From contig NZ_JAAXPS010000007.1 in NCBI RefSeq assembly GCF_012396555.1, forward strand, positions 1-64,000: a stretch of DNA of 64,000 nucleotides. The letters are read 5' to 3'. A program made the position numbers and the translations under genes. Under the pieces are notes generated by a model. It made no database searches. It was given only the letters and a program-made list of their open reading frames with translations, and was not told the DNA's origin. Origin of the DNA: Facklamia miroungae (GTDB lineage Bacteria; Bacillota; Bacilli; Lactobacillales; Aerococcaceae). This document shows, piece by piece, positions 1 to 8,468 of the stretch (position 1 is its first letter; every line of letters starts with the position of its first letter).

Positions 1-127
1 TCTCATTTTAAAAATAGAATACTTTTAATATCAAGATTGTATGTGTCAGGAAGAAAAGAAAAAGAGACCAAGCAACTATTCGTTGCTTAGTCTCCATAAG
101 GGCATCAACCCTATTTGACATAGAGCC
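1..127 (-). mobile_element. End of an ISL3-family-like insertion sequence, rest outside the window
   Basis: Read on the minus strand from 127, the sequence starts GGCTCTATGTCAAATAG and continues to about 100. This resembles the GGCTCT-TGTCAA terminal repeats of ISL3-family elements of lactic acid bacteria as I remember them. Just inside lies a strong hairpin (64-94). No transposase lies in the window, so the element would continue to the left. A similar end remnant occurs near 54632. The family is assigned from end similarity only. Confidence 0.4.
54..94 (-). terminator. Rho-independent terminator inside the IS end
   Basis: A near-perfect stem pairs 64-76 with 82-94 (GAGAC-AAGCAAC arms with one internal mismatch and a five-base loop). 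On the minus strand it is followed by a T-rich tract (63 down to 54). It would stop transcription entering the element from the right. Confidence 0.6.
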
Positions 128-144
128 GTTATTTATAATATGCT
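115..144 (+). promoter_or_regulatory. Possible IS-derived hybrid promoter for the GNAT gene
   Basis: A perfect -35 TTGACA (115-120) lies within the terminal repeat of the IS remnant and points outward. TATGCT (139-144) sits 18 bases further on, outside the element; TATAAT (134-139) is also present but only 13 bases away. IS-end -35 boxes that make hybrid promoters are a known phenomenon; its use here is inference. Confidence 0.35.
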
Positions 145-302
145 ATACAAGTCTTCAAATAGCAACTACTTTTACTTTAATGTAATATAGAAGAAAAGGT
201 TACTTAATACTCTATTTATTCAAGAATACGAGAATAGGATGCTGAATTTTCTATCATGGAGAAATAATTCTTTCATATCAAATTTTAAAGCGAGGAAACA
301 TT

Positions 303-1166
303 ATGAAAATTAAATACCGGTCTCAACAAAGTCTATCAAGTGAAGAACGTCAAGCTGCAAGACGTCTTATTGCTCATTGTCACCAAGAGGATCAAACATA
401 TTCTGATCCCTATCTCTTTAATCGCTATAATTTTGATCGATCGATGCCAAGTTTCTTTACAGCGTTTCATGGAGAAACAATGGTTGGTTTATTGGCTGTG
501 TATGCAGATGACCCAGAAGTGGAAATAACACTCATGGTGGATCCGGAACACCGTTTAAACAGGATCGGACACAAACTTTATCAAAATTTCAAAGTAGAAA
601 CAGCACCTTTTGGGATTGAATCAGTTACTTTTAAATCTGAGCGGGTTTTCTTAGATGAACATCCTCAGCTGATAAGTCATTGGGGGTTAGAAATAACTGA
701 AGAGGAAATTTTGATGGGACGTGATCGAATGCCCTATGTCATTGGAGAGCGTTTAGATATTAATGTCAAGCGAGCTGCCATGGTTCATACGGAATCTATC
801 GCACGCTTTCAAGCGGAAAGCTTCGAGAATGACTATGAACTGAGCTTAAGGTATGCGAAGGAAACGGTGGCAAATCCTGAAAGTCCTATTTATCTCGCCA
901 TAAAAGATGAAAAAGTGGTCGCTTCTGTTTCAGTCGATCAAAATACAGATGTCAATTACTTATTTGCTATTGCAGTAGATCCCTTATTTCAAGGTCAAGG
1001 TATAGCCAGTTACTTAATGAAGAAGACAATGAATGACTTAATGGTCCATTCGGACAAAGTGTTTCATTTAGCAGTTGAAGTGGGTAATCTACCCGCTCTT
1101 GGTCTCTATCAAAAACTAGGATTTTCACAACTGACCCGAATTGTTTATTTAGATTTCATAGCATAA
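303..1166 (+). CDS. Tandem GNAT-family N-acetyltransferase
   Basis: The 287-residue protein has two GNAT-like halves. The C-terminal half (about 150-287) carries the acetyl-CoA-binding loop VDPLFQGQGIAS and the usual LGLYQKLGF end motif. The N-terminal half (about 1-140) is a degenerate copy with VDPEHRLNRIG. Such enzymes move an acetyl group from acetyl-CoA to an amine on a small molecule or protein; the substrate cannot be predicted. The start has an AGGAAA ribosome site just upstream. It is a single gene between an IS end and the first cold-shock gene, and the promoter may be partly IS-derived. Confidence 0.8.
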   Translation: MKIKYRSQQSLSSEERQAARRLIAHCHQEDQTYSDPYLFNRYNFDRSMPSFFTAFHGETMVGLLAVYADDPEVEITLMVDPEHRLNRIGHKLYQNFKVETAPFGIESVTFKSERVFLDEHPQLISHWGLEITEEEILMGRDRMPYVIGERLDINVKRAAMVHTESIARFQAESFENDYELSLRYAKETVANPESPIYLAIKDEKVVASVSVDQNTDVNYLFAIAVDPLFQGQGIASYLMKKTMNDLMVHSDKVFHLAVEVGNLPALGLYQKLGFSQLTRIVYLDFIA

Positions 1167-1225
1167 ATTAATTTTCAAACCACTCGTGCTACAGGTTTTC
1201 TGGTCTTTATTGTTTGAAAACGCAT

Positions 1226-1393
1226 TTTACTTTCAAATAAAGTTTGACAGATCAATATTTTTGAACTATACTAAGTGAGTAGTAAAGAAATAAGTTAATT
1301 AAGTCATTTTCATCCAACAAATGTAAATCTTCTTTTTAATTATTTAGTTATTGCAATACAAAGTGCATAAGATGCACACAGGAGGATTTATAT
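1226..1393 (+). promoter_or_regulatory. Cold-shock gene promoter and long 5' leader, copy 1
   Basis: The promoter is consensus: TTGACA 1244-1249, 17-base spacer, TATACT 1267-1272. The expected RNA start near 1279 leaves a leader of about 115 bases. A small hairpin GTGCAT-AAG-ATGCAC (1363-1377) lies directly before the AGGAGG ribosome site (1380-1385). Long structured leaders are typical of cold-shock mRNAs and act as temperature-sensitive translation switches. The same leader recurs before 7769 and 11173. Confidence 0.8.
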
Positions 1394-1594
1394 ATGAATA
1401 CAGGTACAGTGAAATGGTTTAATGCAGATAAAGGTTTTGGTTTTATCGAGGGACAAGACGGGAAAGATGTTTTTGCACATTTCTCAGCCATCTCTGGAGA
1501 CGGCTTCAAATCATTAGATGAAGGCCAAGCAGTGTCTTACGACGTTGTTTCAGGCGATCGTGGCGACCAAGCCGCAAACATCGTAAAACTTTAA
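1394..1594 (+). CDS. csp: Cold-shock protein, copy 1 of 3
   Basis: This 66-residue single cold-shock domain carries RNP1 (KGFGFIEG) and RNP2 (DVFAHFSAI), the nucleic-acid-binding motifs. It is an RNA/ssDNA chaperone that melts mRNA structure, mainly in the cold. AGGAGG lies 8 bases before the ATG. The protein is identical to those at 7769 and 11173, and the DNA copies differ only at a few silent sites. The gene is monocistronic with its own promoter and terminator. Confidence 0.95.
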   Translation: MNTGTVKWFNADKGFGFIEGQDGKDVFAHFSAISGDGFKSLDEGQAVSYDVVSGDRGDQAANIVKL

Positions 1595-1602
1595 TAAAAT
1601 TT

Positions 1603-1637
1603 AAACTCACCAGCTTTGCTGGTGAGTTTATTTTTTT
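1603..1637 (+). terminator. Terminator of csp copy 1
   Basis: A perfect 12-base stem (AAACTCACCAGC, loop TTT, 1603-1629) is followed by a T run. The CACCAGC-TTT-GCTGGTG core is shared by all three csp copies. Confidence 0.9.
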
Positions 1638-1640
1638 CAA

Positions 1641-2066
1641 TTAGTTTTTAAATTCCTATAGACTTAAAAAATATTAGTGATTATCTTTAACATATCGCTG
1701 GCACGCTATCCTAGCTTTTTGCCGTATAGGCAGAGTCTTAATCGTGAGTTACTGATTAAAGAGCATAAAAATATACAAACTTCAAGTTAATTTTTTGAAT
1801 CCGGTAAAATTTTCTCCTTATTTCTTTCTTACTAAAAGTACTAAATAAAAAATCTGACAGAAAGTAAAGATACTAAGTGATTTTAGAATTTAAGGATGTT
1901 TAATCATAGAGATTCAGTCAATAGAGAATTGATAGATGATTAAAAGACTAATGATTTACAATTTATATAATATAAAATGATGTGAGGACGATTCGATACT
2001 AAAAATATAATCGAATAGTTATATGAGGGATCAGGATATTTTTAAAATTCTTTTACCCATTTTTTT
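1641..2066 (+). other. Upstream region of the surface-protein gene
   Basis: No gene is visible. A TATAAT lies at 1966-1971 without a convincing -35. An inverted repeat ATTCGAT/ATCGAAT (1991-1997 and 2010-2016) sits between it and the start codon and could be an operator. The rest is AT-rich with no coding signal that I can support. Confidence 0.4.
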
Positions 2067-2081
2067 AGGAGGAACAAAATA

Positions 2082-5000
2082 TTGAATTTTTTAAACAAAA
2101 AGCAAATTTTCTCTATACGTAAATTTAAAGCGTATGGCGCACAATCAATCCTTTTAGGGACAGCTACAGTTGCTTTATTAACGGTTAGCACAACAGTGTA
2201 TGCCCAAGAGGCTAATGGCGCCAATGATAATCAAGACGCAGTTATAGGTCAGCTTAATAGTTCTACTAATGCATCTTCATCTATGGCGTCAAGAGATGAA
2301 GATGCGGAAGCTGTAAGCAATATTCCTACAGATGAAGTGAACACTGTCACAACGCCAGATTCGGATAAAATAACAGGAACTCAAACTCTAACTGAATTGC
2401 CAACAAACGAGGATACTTTTCTTGAAGGAAAAACATCCACTAAAGAGGATGTTTCGTTTGAAAATGTTTCGGAAGAAGGAACTGTTTCTAAAGAAAAAGC
2501 AGAAGATCAATCAATGAATAATGAAGAAGTTACAAAGTTTTCAGAAGTGGGTTCAGATAATGAGGACCAGTTTGATTTAGAAGGTTCAAATTCAAAATTA
2601 GGAAACGAATCAGAATTAAAAGATCAAATGATTGTGTCTGACAAGCCAATTGAAGAAGAGGACAATCAAGTGGATGCCCTCGCTAGTCAAGTGATGTCTA
2701 CATCTGAGTTACCCACTGAAACGGTTGTGACAGAGTTAGTAAATGATTCGGCTCCAATTTTAGAAGACTATTTTAAATACTTCACTTCTGAATTAGAACG
2801 GAATGTATTCTTTTTTGGTAGTCAAATTAATTATGAAGCCTATTTAAATGATAGAAATACAAATCCAGACAAATATATTAATGCTGAATCCGAATTAGAT
2901 GAGCTAAAGATTTTTGATATAGAATTATATAATGACATCACTTCAAAGTGGGATTTCATGCGAGAGGATGTTATATTATCAAAGGAGAGTCTTCCTCAAA
3001 TAAATGGCCCAATCATTTCTGTGACTAACCCAGAAGCTTTGGACAGTGAAGATTATAAAAACTATGAGACTTTGTTAACTACTTCTATTTCAAACAATTC
3101 CTCCCAAGATTTGTCTAATCTTGCTCTGGTAGTTTTCCCTAGTAAATATTTTGAAAAATATATACGTGTTTCTGAATCAAGAAATTTAGGAAATATTTCA
3201 GAAAAAATTTTTTTTTCTATAATAGGTATTGATAATTTGGCCGCTAATACTTCAATACAAGTTAATTCCGAGATTCAATTTGATTTTAGAAATCCAAAGC
3301 CTGAAGTAAGCTACAATGAAGATGTTAGATATGCTATTATTCAGTTGAGTAAGTCTTTTGTGGATTCTGACGAAGGACTGAGAATGATTCAAGGAAGTTC
3401 AATAATTAGTTCTGGAAACTTCATAAATCTAAATATGACAGCACCCACTGAAAAAACAATCGATGAAATTGTAGCAGCCTTTATGGATGCTTCTGGACCT
3501 AATGAAATTGATGAAGTATCTGAAAAGCCTACTTCTTATGTAAAAGTTTCAGATGGGGGTTCTTCAGGTATGAGAGGGAGAATTTTATTTAATGATAATG
3601 AAAATGTTCATCTTTTGGGAGAAGAAACAAGATTTATTTTAGAAATTGACTCCAAAGTAACAGATGCTAGTTTTTCATCCGAAGAAGATTTAAAGACTTT
3701 AGATGTTACTTCTAAAATGTTGACTGAGGGCAAATTACGTTCAAGAGGAGACTTTGATTATACTAATTTAGTTTATTACAATCCTAAGAACTTAAATCCT
3801 AATGAAAAAGCTTCAATTCCTGTCAATTATTATGTCGAAAAAAATGGGGAAAGACGCCTTATGGGGTTAGCCGAAGCGAGCTATTTATACAAGCTGACGA
3901 TGATCGAACATTTTACTGGTGTATCGGAGAAAATAGATAAAGAAACTATAACCGTCGACGAAGGAGTTACTGCTAAAACATATTTTAAATCACAAATGCC
4001 AATGGGTAGTCAGGTTCAGCATGTGTTTAATATTCCAGATGGTATAGAGCTAGTGAAGCTTATTGGCTCTTATTCAAGTGAAATGAATGAAAACACTTTA
4101 ACTAAGTTAATCTATGCGGACGGATCAACTCTGGAAGCTAAGACATTGAATGAATTGAATGAGCTATTGAAAATTAAACCAGTTAAGAAATTGATTCTAG
4201 AAACGATTAGAAAGAAAGCGATATCATCTTATGAAAGTTTTTATGTTTACTTTAAGCAAAAGTCAGGAGGAACTGTAGAGTTGACGGCTAATGTTTTTGA
4301 TGAAAAACGTCAACGTATAGATACAGGAGTAGATGGACGTCGTACTAGTTATTTTGAGATGATACTAGGAGAAAAACCAATTACTTTTGAACTGCCAAGT
4401 TATAGTCCAATTTCATCGGAAGATACTATTAATTCGCAAATTTGGGATATAACGTCATCGGACTTTGATCAAGCTGGAGAGGTCACCTTCTTCCAAATAG
4501 ATAATTTTTCGAATGGAAACATAGATTTAATGGCCTCAACTGTATCAAATCTTCAAAGTTATAAAACAAATAATGGTACTGAGAAACTGGCAGATGGGAA
4601 ATATTTGCATTATACAACATACATTCTTACTGATTTAACTTTTAATACTATTTATAGTACAGATCATTTCGGAATAAGCATTAATACTCATGAACTTCAT
4701 GATTATCTTCCCGGGAAATATTCTGATATTGTGACGGGATATACGATTACCGCTCCTTATGATGGGGGAGCTTCCGGAAAAATGACTGAGTACACTGAAG
4801 ATCAGGTTATTAAAACTTTATCTGGATTGGGAATGAATATTGATCAGGCCTATGCCTTAAAACGTAGTTATACACTGACTGACTTGAGTCAGATTGCTAC
4901 AAACTCAAAACAGAAAAAGGATAGCGAGATTACCTATGAACCTGTAGAAGAGCTAGTCATTAAACCAACCGAAAAAGTGGATAAAAATTTCACATTGAAA

Positions 5001-7325
5001 GTAGGACCAAATTGGGGCATCGAAAATGTAGAAGTTGTTACTTTTATTCCGAAAGTGGGAGATGTTGCTGGATCTGATTTAACATCACTTTTAATTGACA
5101 AAAGTTTAGATGTTAGCCTAAATGGACAAGACGTAGCATACAAATTGTTATATTCTAATAGTTTAGAACCTCAATATGTGAATGAGCACTATGTAGAGTT
5201 AGGTACAAATGATTGGTCCGATAGTTATACTGATATTGATGCAGTGACAGCCTTTAAAGTTATATTTGATTCTCCTCTATCTGCTAATGACCTTATCGGC
5301 ATTAATTACCAATTGAAAGCAGAAAAGGATCTACGTGATGGCGAAAAAGCAATCACTAAAACCATTGTTCAAGCAAGTAACGCTAACAATAAATTAGTTG
5401 TAGCTGCTCCAGATTCTATCTTTAGTATATTATCGAAACAGAATATGATTTTATCAGGCCAAGTCTTCTCTGATGATGATTTATCTAACTCTTTCACAAA
5501 GGGTGATAATGGAATTATTGATGTAACCTTAGTTCTGTGGCAACAAAATAAGGACGGAAAGTTTGAAAAGACAACTAAAGCAATCACTTCTAATGATCCT
5601 ATAAAGGGGAACTTTAAATTTGATAATCTCGATTCTGGAACTTACCGTGTTCAAGTAGTTATGCCAAAGAACGTTTCCGCAACCAATGCTTCTCCAAATC
5701 GATTGACATCTATTGATGATAAATACTTTATCAACTTATCAGGAAATACAGATTTTAAAATAGGAGATTTAGTAGGATATGATAAGATTGAAGTGAGCGA
5801 TTTGCTTGCGCCATTATCTGTGACTCAAAAAGCACGTTTCATTATTAAAGATGAGACTGCTAATAAAGAGTTGTATCGTAAAGATTTGTCAGGCCTAACA
5901 GGAGAAGCAATAGGTCACGATATTCAAACAGAAATCGATAGCTATCTTGCGAAAGGGTATGAAGTAAAAACAAGCCCATCCTATGATTCCAAACAAAAAT
6001 ACACTTCTGTTATAAGTGATATAGACGAATTTATATATGTGCTAGTACATGGAACACAAACAAGTGAAGAATCTAAGGATATTAGTCGTACTATTAAGTA
6101 TGTATTTAAAGAAGACCAGTCACAAGCCGCGCCAAACAAAATACAGACGATTACATTTAAGCGTGAGGTTACTGAAAATAAGGTAACAGGGGAAAAAGAA
6201 TTTGGAACTTGGAAGAGTGACAGTAATACTTTAGGAGCAGTTGAAAGTCCATTATTGTCTGGTTATACAGCGGATAAACTTGAAGTGACAAGTGTAACTT
6301 TGATGGCTGATGATGAAAATATAGTCGAAGTTGTAACTTACATCAAGCACGGTGAAAAAGTCGAAGTCGAAGAGCAAACGATTCCGTTTGAAACCGAGCG
6401 CGTAGAGAATGCTAACCTTCCAAAAGGGGAAGAAAAAGTTATTCAAGAAGGTAAAGAGGGAATGAAAGTGATTAAAACGGTCACTCCTACGTTAAACGGT
6501 GAGCCGAGTGGCGAACCAATTGTGACGGAAGAAGTGATCCAGGCACCGGTGAAAGCAATTATCGAAGTCGGAACCGGAGTTGTTGATACCCTTGTCACAG
6601 AGGAAGAGCAAACGATTCCGTTTGAAACCGAGCGGGTAGAGAATGCTAACCTTGCAAAAGGGGAAGAAAAAGTTATTCAAAAAGGTAAAGAGGGAATGAA
6701 AGTGATTAAAACGGTCACTCCTACGTTAAACGGTGAGCCGAGTGGCGAACCAATTGTGACGGAAGAAGTGATCCAGGCACCGGTGAAAGCAATTATCGAA
6801 GTCGGAACCGGAGTTGTTGATACCCTTGTTACAGAGGAAGAGCAAACGATTCCGTTTGAAACCGAGCGCGTAGAGAATGCTAACCTTGCAAAAGGGGAAG
6901 AAAAAGTTATTCAAAAAGGTAAAGAGGGAATGAAAGTGATTAAAACGGTCACTCCTACGTTAAATGGTGAGCCGAGCGGCGAACCAATTGTGACGGAAGA
7001 AGTGATCCAGGCGCCGGTGAAAGCAATTATCGAAGTCGGAACCGGTAAAGTTCCTGAGAAACCGCAGTCGCTTCCTGAGACACCTTTGGATGAAGTGGGT
7101 TCAGAAAACCCAGTAGAATCTAATTCGGAGGTTACGGAGGATAAAGAAGAGAGCTTAGTAAGCTCGAAAATTTCAGAAGGATCAGAAGAGTCTGAGCTTT
7201 CTAGAGCGGGAGCATTGCCAAATACAGGAGACACAAGATCATTTGCTTTATTCTCAGGAGCAGTCCTTTCAATTTTAGGGGGACTATTTCTTGCAGTGCC
7301 CAAAAAGAAAGAAAATCAAGAATAA
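2082..7325 (+). CDS. Large LPXTG-anchored surface protein with MucBP-like and G5 domains
   Basis: The 1747-residue protein is a predicted adhesin-type wall protein. A YSIRK-type signal peptide (FSIRKFKAYGAQS, residues 10-22; cleavage near A41) is followed by an acidic Ser/Glu/Asp-rich stretch (about 44-230). A long unrecognised region reaches about residue 1120, then come an SdrD-B/SpaA-like domain (about 1120-1200), two mucin-binding-like domains (about 1250-1425), three nearly identical 78-residue G5 repeats (about 1430-1655), an acidic stalk, and the sortase signal LPNTG (1712-1716) with hydrophobic segment and KKK tail. The start is TTG, chosen because a perfect AGGAGG (2067-2072) sits 9 bases before it and the signal peptide begins there. 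The ligand is unknown. It lies between csp copies 1 and 2. Confidence 0.9.
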   Translation: MNFLNKKQIFSIRKFKAYGAQSILLGTATVALLTVSTTVYAQEANGANDNQDAVIGQLNSSTNASSSMASRDEDAEAVSNIPTDEVNTVTTPDSDKITGTQTLTELPTNEDTFLEGKTSTKEDVSFENVSEEGTVSKEKAEDQSMNNEEVTKFSEVGSDNEDQFDLEGSNSKLGNESELKDQMIVSDKPIEEEDNQVDALASQVMSTSELPTETVVTELVNDSAPILEDYFKYFTSELERNVFFFGSQINYEAYLNDRNTNPDKYINAESELDELKIFDIELYNDITSKWDFMREDVILSKESLPQINGPIISVTNPEALDSEDYKNYETLLTTSISNNSSQDLSNLALVVFPSKYFEKYIRVSESRNLGNISEKIFFSIIGIDNLAANTSIQVNSEIQFDFRNPKPEVSYNEDVRYAIIQLSKSFVDSDEGLRMIQGSSIISSGNFINLNMTAPTEKTIDEIVAAFMDASGPNEIDEVSEKPTSYVKVSDGGSSGMRGRILFNDNENVHLLGEETRFILEIDSKVTDASFSSEEDLKTLDVTSKMLTEGKLRSRGDFDYTNLVYYNPKNLNPNEKASIPVNYYVEKNGERRLMGLAEASYLYKLTMIEHFTGVSEKIDKETITVDEGVTAKTYFKSQMPMGSQVQHVFNIPDGIELVKLIGSYSSEMNENTLTKLIYADGSTLEAKTLNELNELLKIKPVKKLILETIRKKAISSYESFYVYFKQKSGGTVELTANVFDEKRQRIDTGVDGRRTSYFEMILGEKPITFELPSYSPISSEDTINSQIWDITSSDFDQAGEVTFFQIDNFSNGNIDLMASTVSNLQSYKTNNGTEKLADGKYLHYTTYILTDLTFNTIYSTDHFGISINTHELHDYLPGKYSDIVTGYTITAPYDGGASGKMTEYTEDQVIKTLSGLGMNIDQAYALKRSYTLTDLSQIATNSKQKKDSEITYEPVEELVIKPTEKVDKNFTLKVGPNWGIENVEVVTFIPKVGDVAGSDLTSLLIDKSLDVSLNGQDVAYKLLYSNSLEPQYVNEHYVELGTNDWSDSYTDIDAVTAFKVIFDSPLSANDLIGINYQLKAEKDLRDGEKAITKTIVQASNANNKLVVAAPDSIFSILSKQNMILSGQVFSDDDLSNSFTKGDNGIIDVTLVLWQQNKDGKFEKTTKAITSNDPIKGNFKFDNLDSGTYRVQVVMPKNVSATNASPNRLTSIDDKYFINLSGNTDFKIGDLVGYDKIEVSDLLAPLSVTQKARFIIKDETANKELYRKDLSGLTGEAIGHDIQTEIDSYLAKGYEVKTSPSYDSKQKYTSVISDIDEFIYVLVHGTQTSEESKDISRTIKYVFKEDQSQAAPNKIQTITFKREVTENKVTGEKEFGTWKSDSNTLGAVESPLLSGYTADKLEVTSVTLMADDENIVEVVTYIKHGEKVEVEEQTIPFETERVENANLPKGEEKVIQEGKEGMKVIKTVTPTLNGEPSGEPIVTEEVIQAPVKAIIEVGTGVVDTLVTEEEQTIPFETERVENANLAKGEEKVIQKGKEGMKVIKTVTPTLNGEPSGEPIVTEEVIQAPVKAIIEVGTGVVDTLVTEEEQTIPFETERVENANLAKGEEKVIQKGKEGMKVIKTVTPTLNGEPSGEPIVTEEVIQAPVKAIIEVGTGKVPEKPQSLPETPLDEVGSENPVESNSEVTEDKEESLVSSKISEGSEESELSRAGALPNTGDTRSFALFSGAVLSILGGLFLAVPKKKENQE
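6369..7045 (+). repeat. Three tandem 234-bp repeats encoding G5 domains
   Basis: Units begin at 6369, 6603 and 6837, an exact 234-base period, and differ at only a few bases. Each encodes a 78-residue G5 domain starting EEQTIPFETERVENANL. G5 domains occur in Gram-positive surface proteins and often bind N-acetylglucosamine or act as stalks. Such identity allows copy-number change by recombination. Confidence 0.9.
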
Positions 7326-7364
7326 TTAAATTCAAATTTCAGAATTAGTTTAGAAATTTAAATG

Positions 7365-7414
7365 AATCAGAATTTCTCTGGATTATATTTTTCCGAGGGA
7401 GATTCTGATTTTTA
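7365..7414 (+). terminator. Terminator of the surface-protein gene
   Basis: An imperfect stem pairs AATCAGAAT (from 7365) with ATTCTGATT (ending 7410) and continues inward with mismatches (CTCTGG/CCGAGGG). A TTTT-rich tail follows, about 40 bases after the stop codon. Confidence 0.7.
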
Positions 7415-7600
7415 TAAAAATTTATTTCTGAATTTCCGATGAATATTTTTGTTAAGATGAACCATTTTTTTGTTTAAGCCGAATTGATAGATAGCCTGTA
7501 TGGATTGGACAGAACGCAGAATAGATTGCAGCTGAATTAAATGAGAAGACCTTTAATGAAGATGAAAAGTAAAGCAGCTTAGATCGGTATGAAAGCATCA
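7415..7600 (+). other. Gene-free spacer before csp copy 2
   Basis: AT-rich sequence with short broken reading frames on both strands. No promoter, RNA gene or recognisable gene remnant was found. Confidence 0.4.
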
Positions 7601-7768
7601 TTTACTTTCAAATAAAGTTTGACAGATCAATATTTTTGAACTATACTAAGTGAGTAGTAAAGAAATAAGTTAATTAAGTCATTTTCATCCAACAAATGTA
7701 AATCTTCTTTTTAATTATTTAGTTATTGCAATACAAAGTGCATAAGATGCACACAGGAGGATTTATAT
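7601..7768 (+). promoter_or_regulatory. Cold-shock gene promoter and long 5' leader, copy 2
   Basis: TTGACA 7619-7624, 17-base spacer, TATACT 7642-7647. The leader is essentially identical to copy 1, including the GTGCAT/ATGCAC hairpin (7738-7752) before AGGAGG. Identity with copy 1 begins sharply at 7601, so the repeat unit includes the promoter. Confidence 0.8.
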
Positions 7769-7969
7769 ATGAATACAGGTACAGTGAAATGGTTTAATGC
7801 AGATAAAGGTTTTGGTTTTATCGAGGGACAAGACGGGAAAGATGTTTTTGCACATTTCTCAGCCATCTCTGGAGACGGCTTCAAATCATTAGATGAAGGT
7901 CAAGCAGTGTCTTACGACGTTGTTTCTGGCGATCGTGGCGACCAAGCCGCAAACATCGTAAAACTTTAA
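7769..7969 (+). CDS. csp: Cold-shock protein, copy 2 of 3
   Basis: The 66-residue protein is identical to the products at 1394 and 11173, with RNP1 KGFGFIEG and RNP2 DVFAHFSAI. It should act as an RNA chaperone. The coding DNA differs from copy 1 by silent changes such as GGC to GGT in the Glu-Gly-Gln codons and TCA to TCT later. It has its own promoter, leader and terminator. It separates the surface-protein gene from the GntR/ABC operon. Confidence 0.95.
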   Translation: MNTGTVKWFNADKGFGFIEGQDGKDVFAHFSAISGDGFKSLDEGQAVSYDVVSGDRGDQAANIVKL

Positions 7970-7980
7970 TAAAATTTAGA

Positions 7981-8009
7981 CCCACCAGCTTTGCTGGTGG
8001 GCTTTTTTT
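7981..8009 (+). terminator. Terminator of csp copy 2
   Basis: A perfect stem CCCACCAGC-TTT-GCTGGTGGG (7981-8001) is followed by seven Ts. Confidence 0.9.
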
Positions 8010-8030
8010 GTGTAGTTTATTATAAACTGA

Positions 8031-8059
8031 TTGACAAGTGTTATATGCTGTTATATACT
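8031..8059 (+). promoter_or_regulatory. Promoter of the GntR/ABC operon
   Basis: TTGACA 8031-8036, spacer 17, TATACT 8054-8059. The -35 box could be misread as a TTG start codon for the regulator. The promoter here shows translation must begin downstream, at ATG 8082. TATAT-rich repeats in the spacer (TTATATGCTGTTATATACTG) could be where the GntR product binds. Confidence 0.75.
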
Positions 8060-8081
8060 GTTTGCGAAAGGGGCAAAATGC

Positions 8082-8468
8082 ATGCAAATAATTATCGATA
8101 ATACAAGTATGACTCCTCTTTATGAACAAATTGTAGATCAGATAACCGCAATGATTCTAGCAGGAGAAATACCGGCTTCAAGTGCGCTTCCTTCCGTGAG
8201 ATCCCTTTCTAAGGAATTGAAGATCAGTGCGCTAACGGTCAAAAAGGCCTATGACCAATTGGAGAGAGAAGGGTTTATTGAGACAGTTCATGGTAAAGGA
8301 TCTTATGTTTTAGAAGCCAATCAAGAACTTTTACGCAATGAACAGTTGATGCAAGTGGAAACTATTATGGCTCAAGCGATTGAAAAAGCACAACTTTTTC
8401 ACTTAAGTAAAGAAGAAATGCAGTCCATATTTGATTTATTAATGGGGGATTGGGATGTTAAAAGTTAA
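8082..8468 (+). CDS. GntR-family (YtrA-type) transcriptional regulator
   Basis: The 128-residue protein has an N-terminal winged helix (about 1-75) with PLYEQIVDQI and the GntR signature LPSVRSLSKELKISALTVKKAY. The short C-terminal tail, without a FadR- or UTRA-type ligand domain, defines the YtrA subfamily. These proteins repress the ABC transporter genes beside them. ATG 8082 was chosen over the in-frame TTG 8031 because the latter is the -35 box, and because a GAAAGGGG site lies 8 bases before 8082. The stop overlaps the start of the ATPase gene by 14 bases, so the two are translationally coupled. Confidence 0.9.
   Translation: MQIIIDNTSMTPLYEQIVDQITAMILAGEIPASSALPSVRSLSKELKISALTVKKAYDQLEREGFIETVHGKGSYVLEANQELLRNEQLMQVETIMAQAIEKAQLFHLSKEEMQSIFDLLMGDWDVKS

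Noticed and set aside
6369-7045. CRISPR-like periodic repeats
   Set aside because: The 234-base units are continuous coding sequence for G5 domains, with no short repeats and spacers. No CRISPR array was found elsewhere.
6252-7303. Several minus-strand open frames within the G5 repeats
   Set aside because: They repeat with the 234-base period and are shadows of the plus-strand repeats, with no ribosome sites.
8031-8081. TTG start for the GntR regulator at 8031
   Set aside because: The TTG is the -35 box of a consensus promoter (TTGACA-17-TATACT); the transcript would start after it. ATG 8082 has a proper ribosome site.
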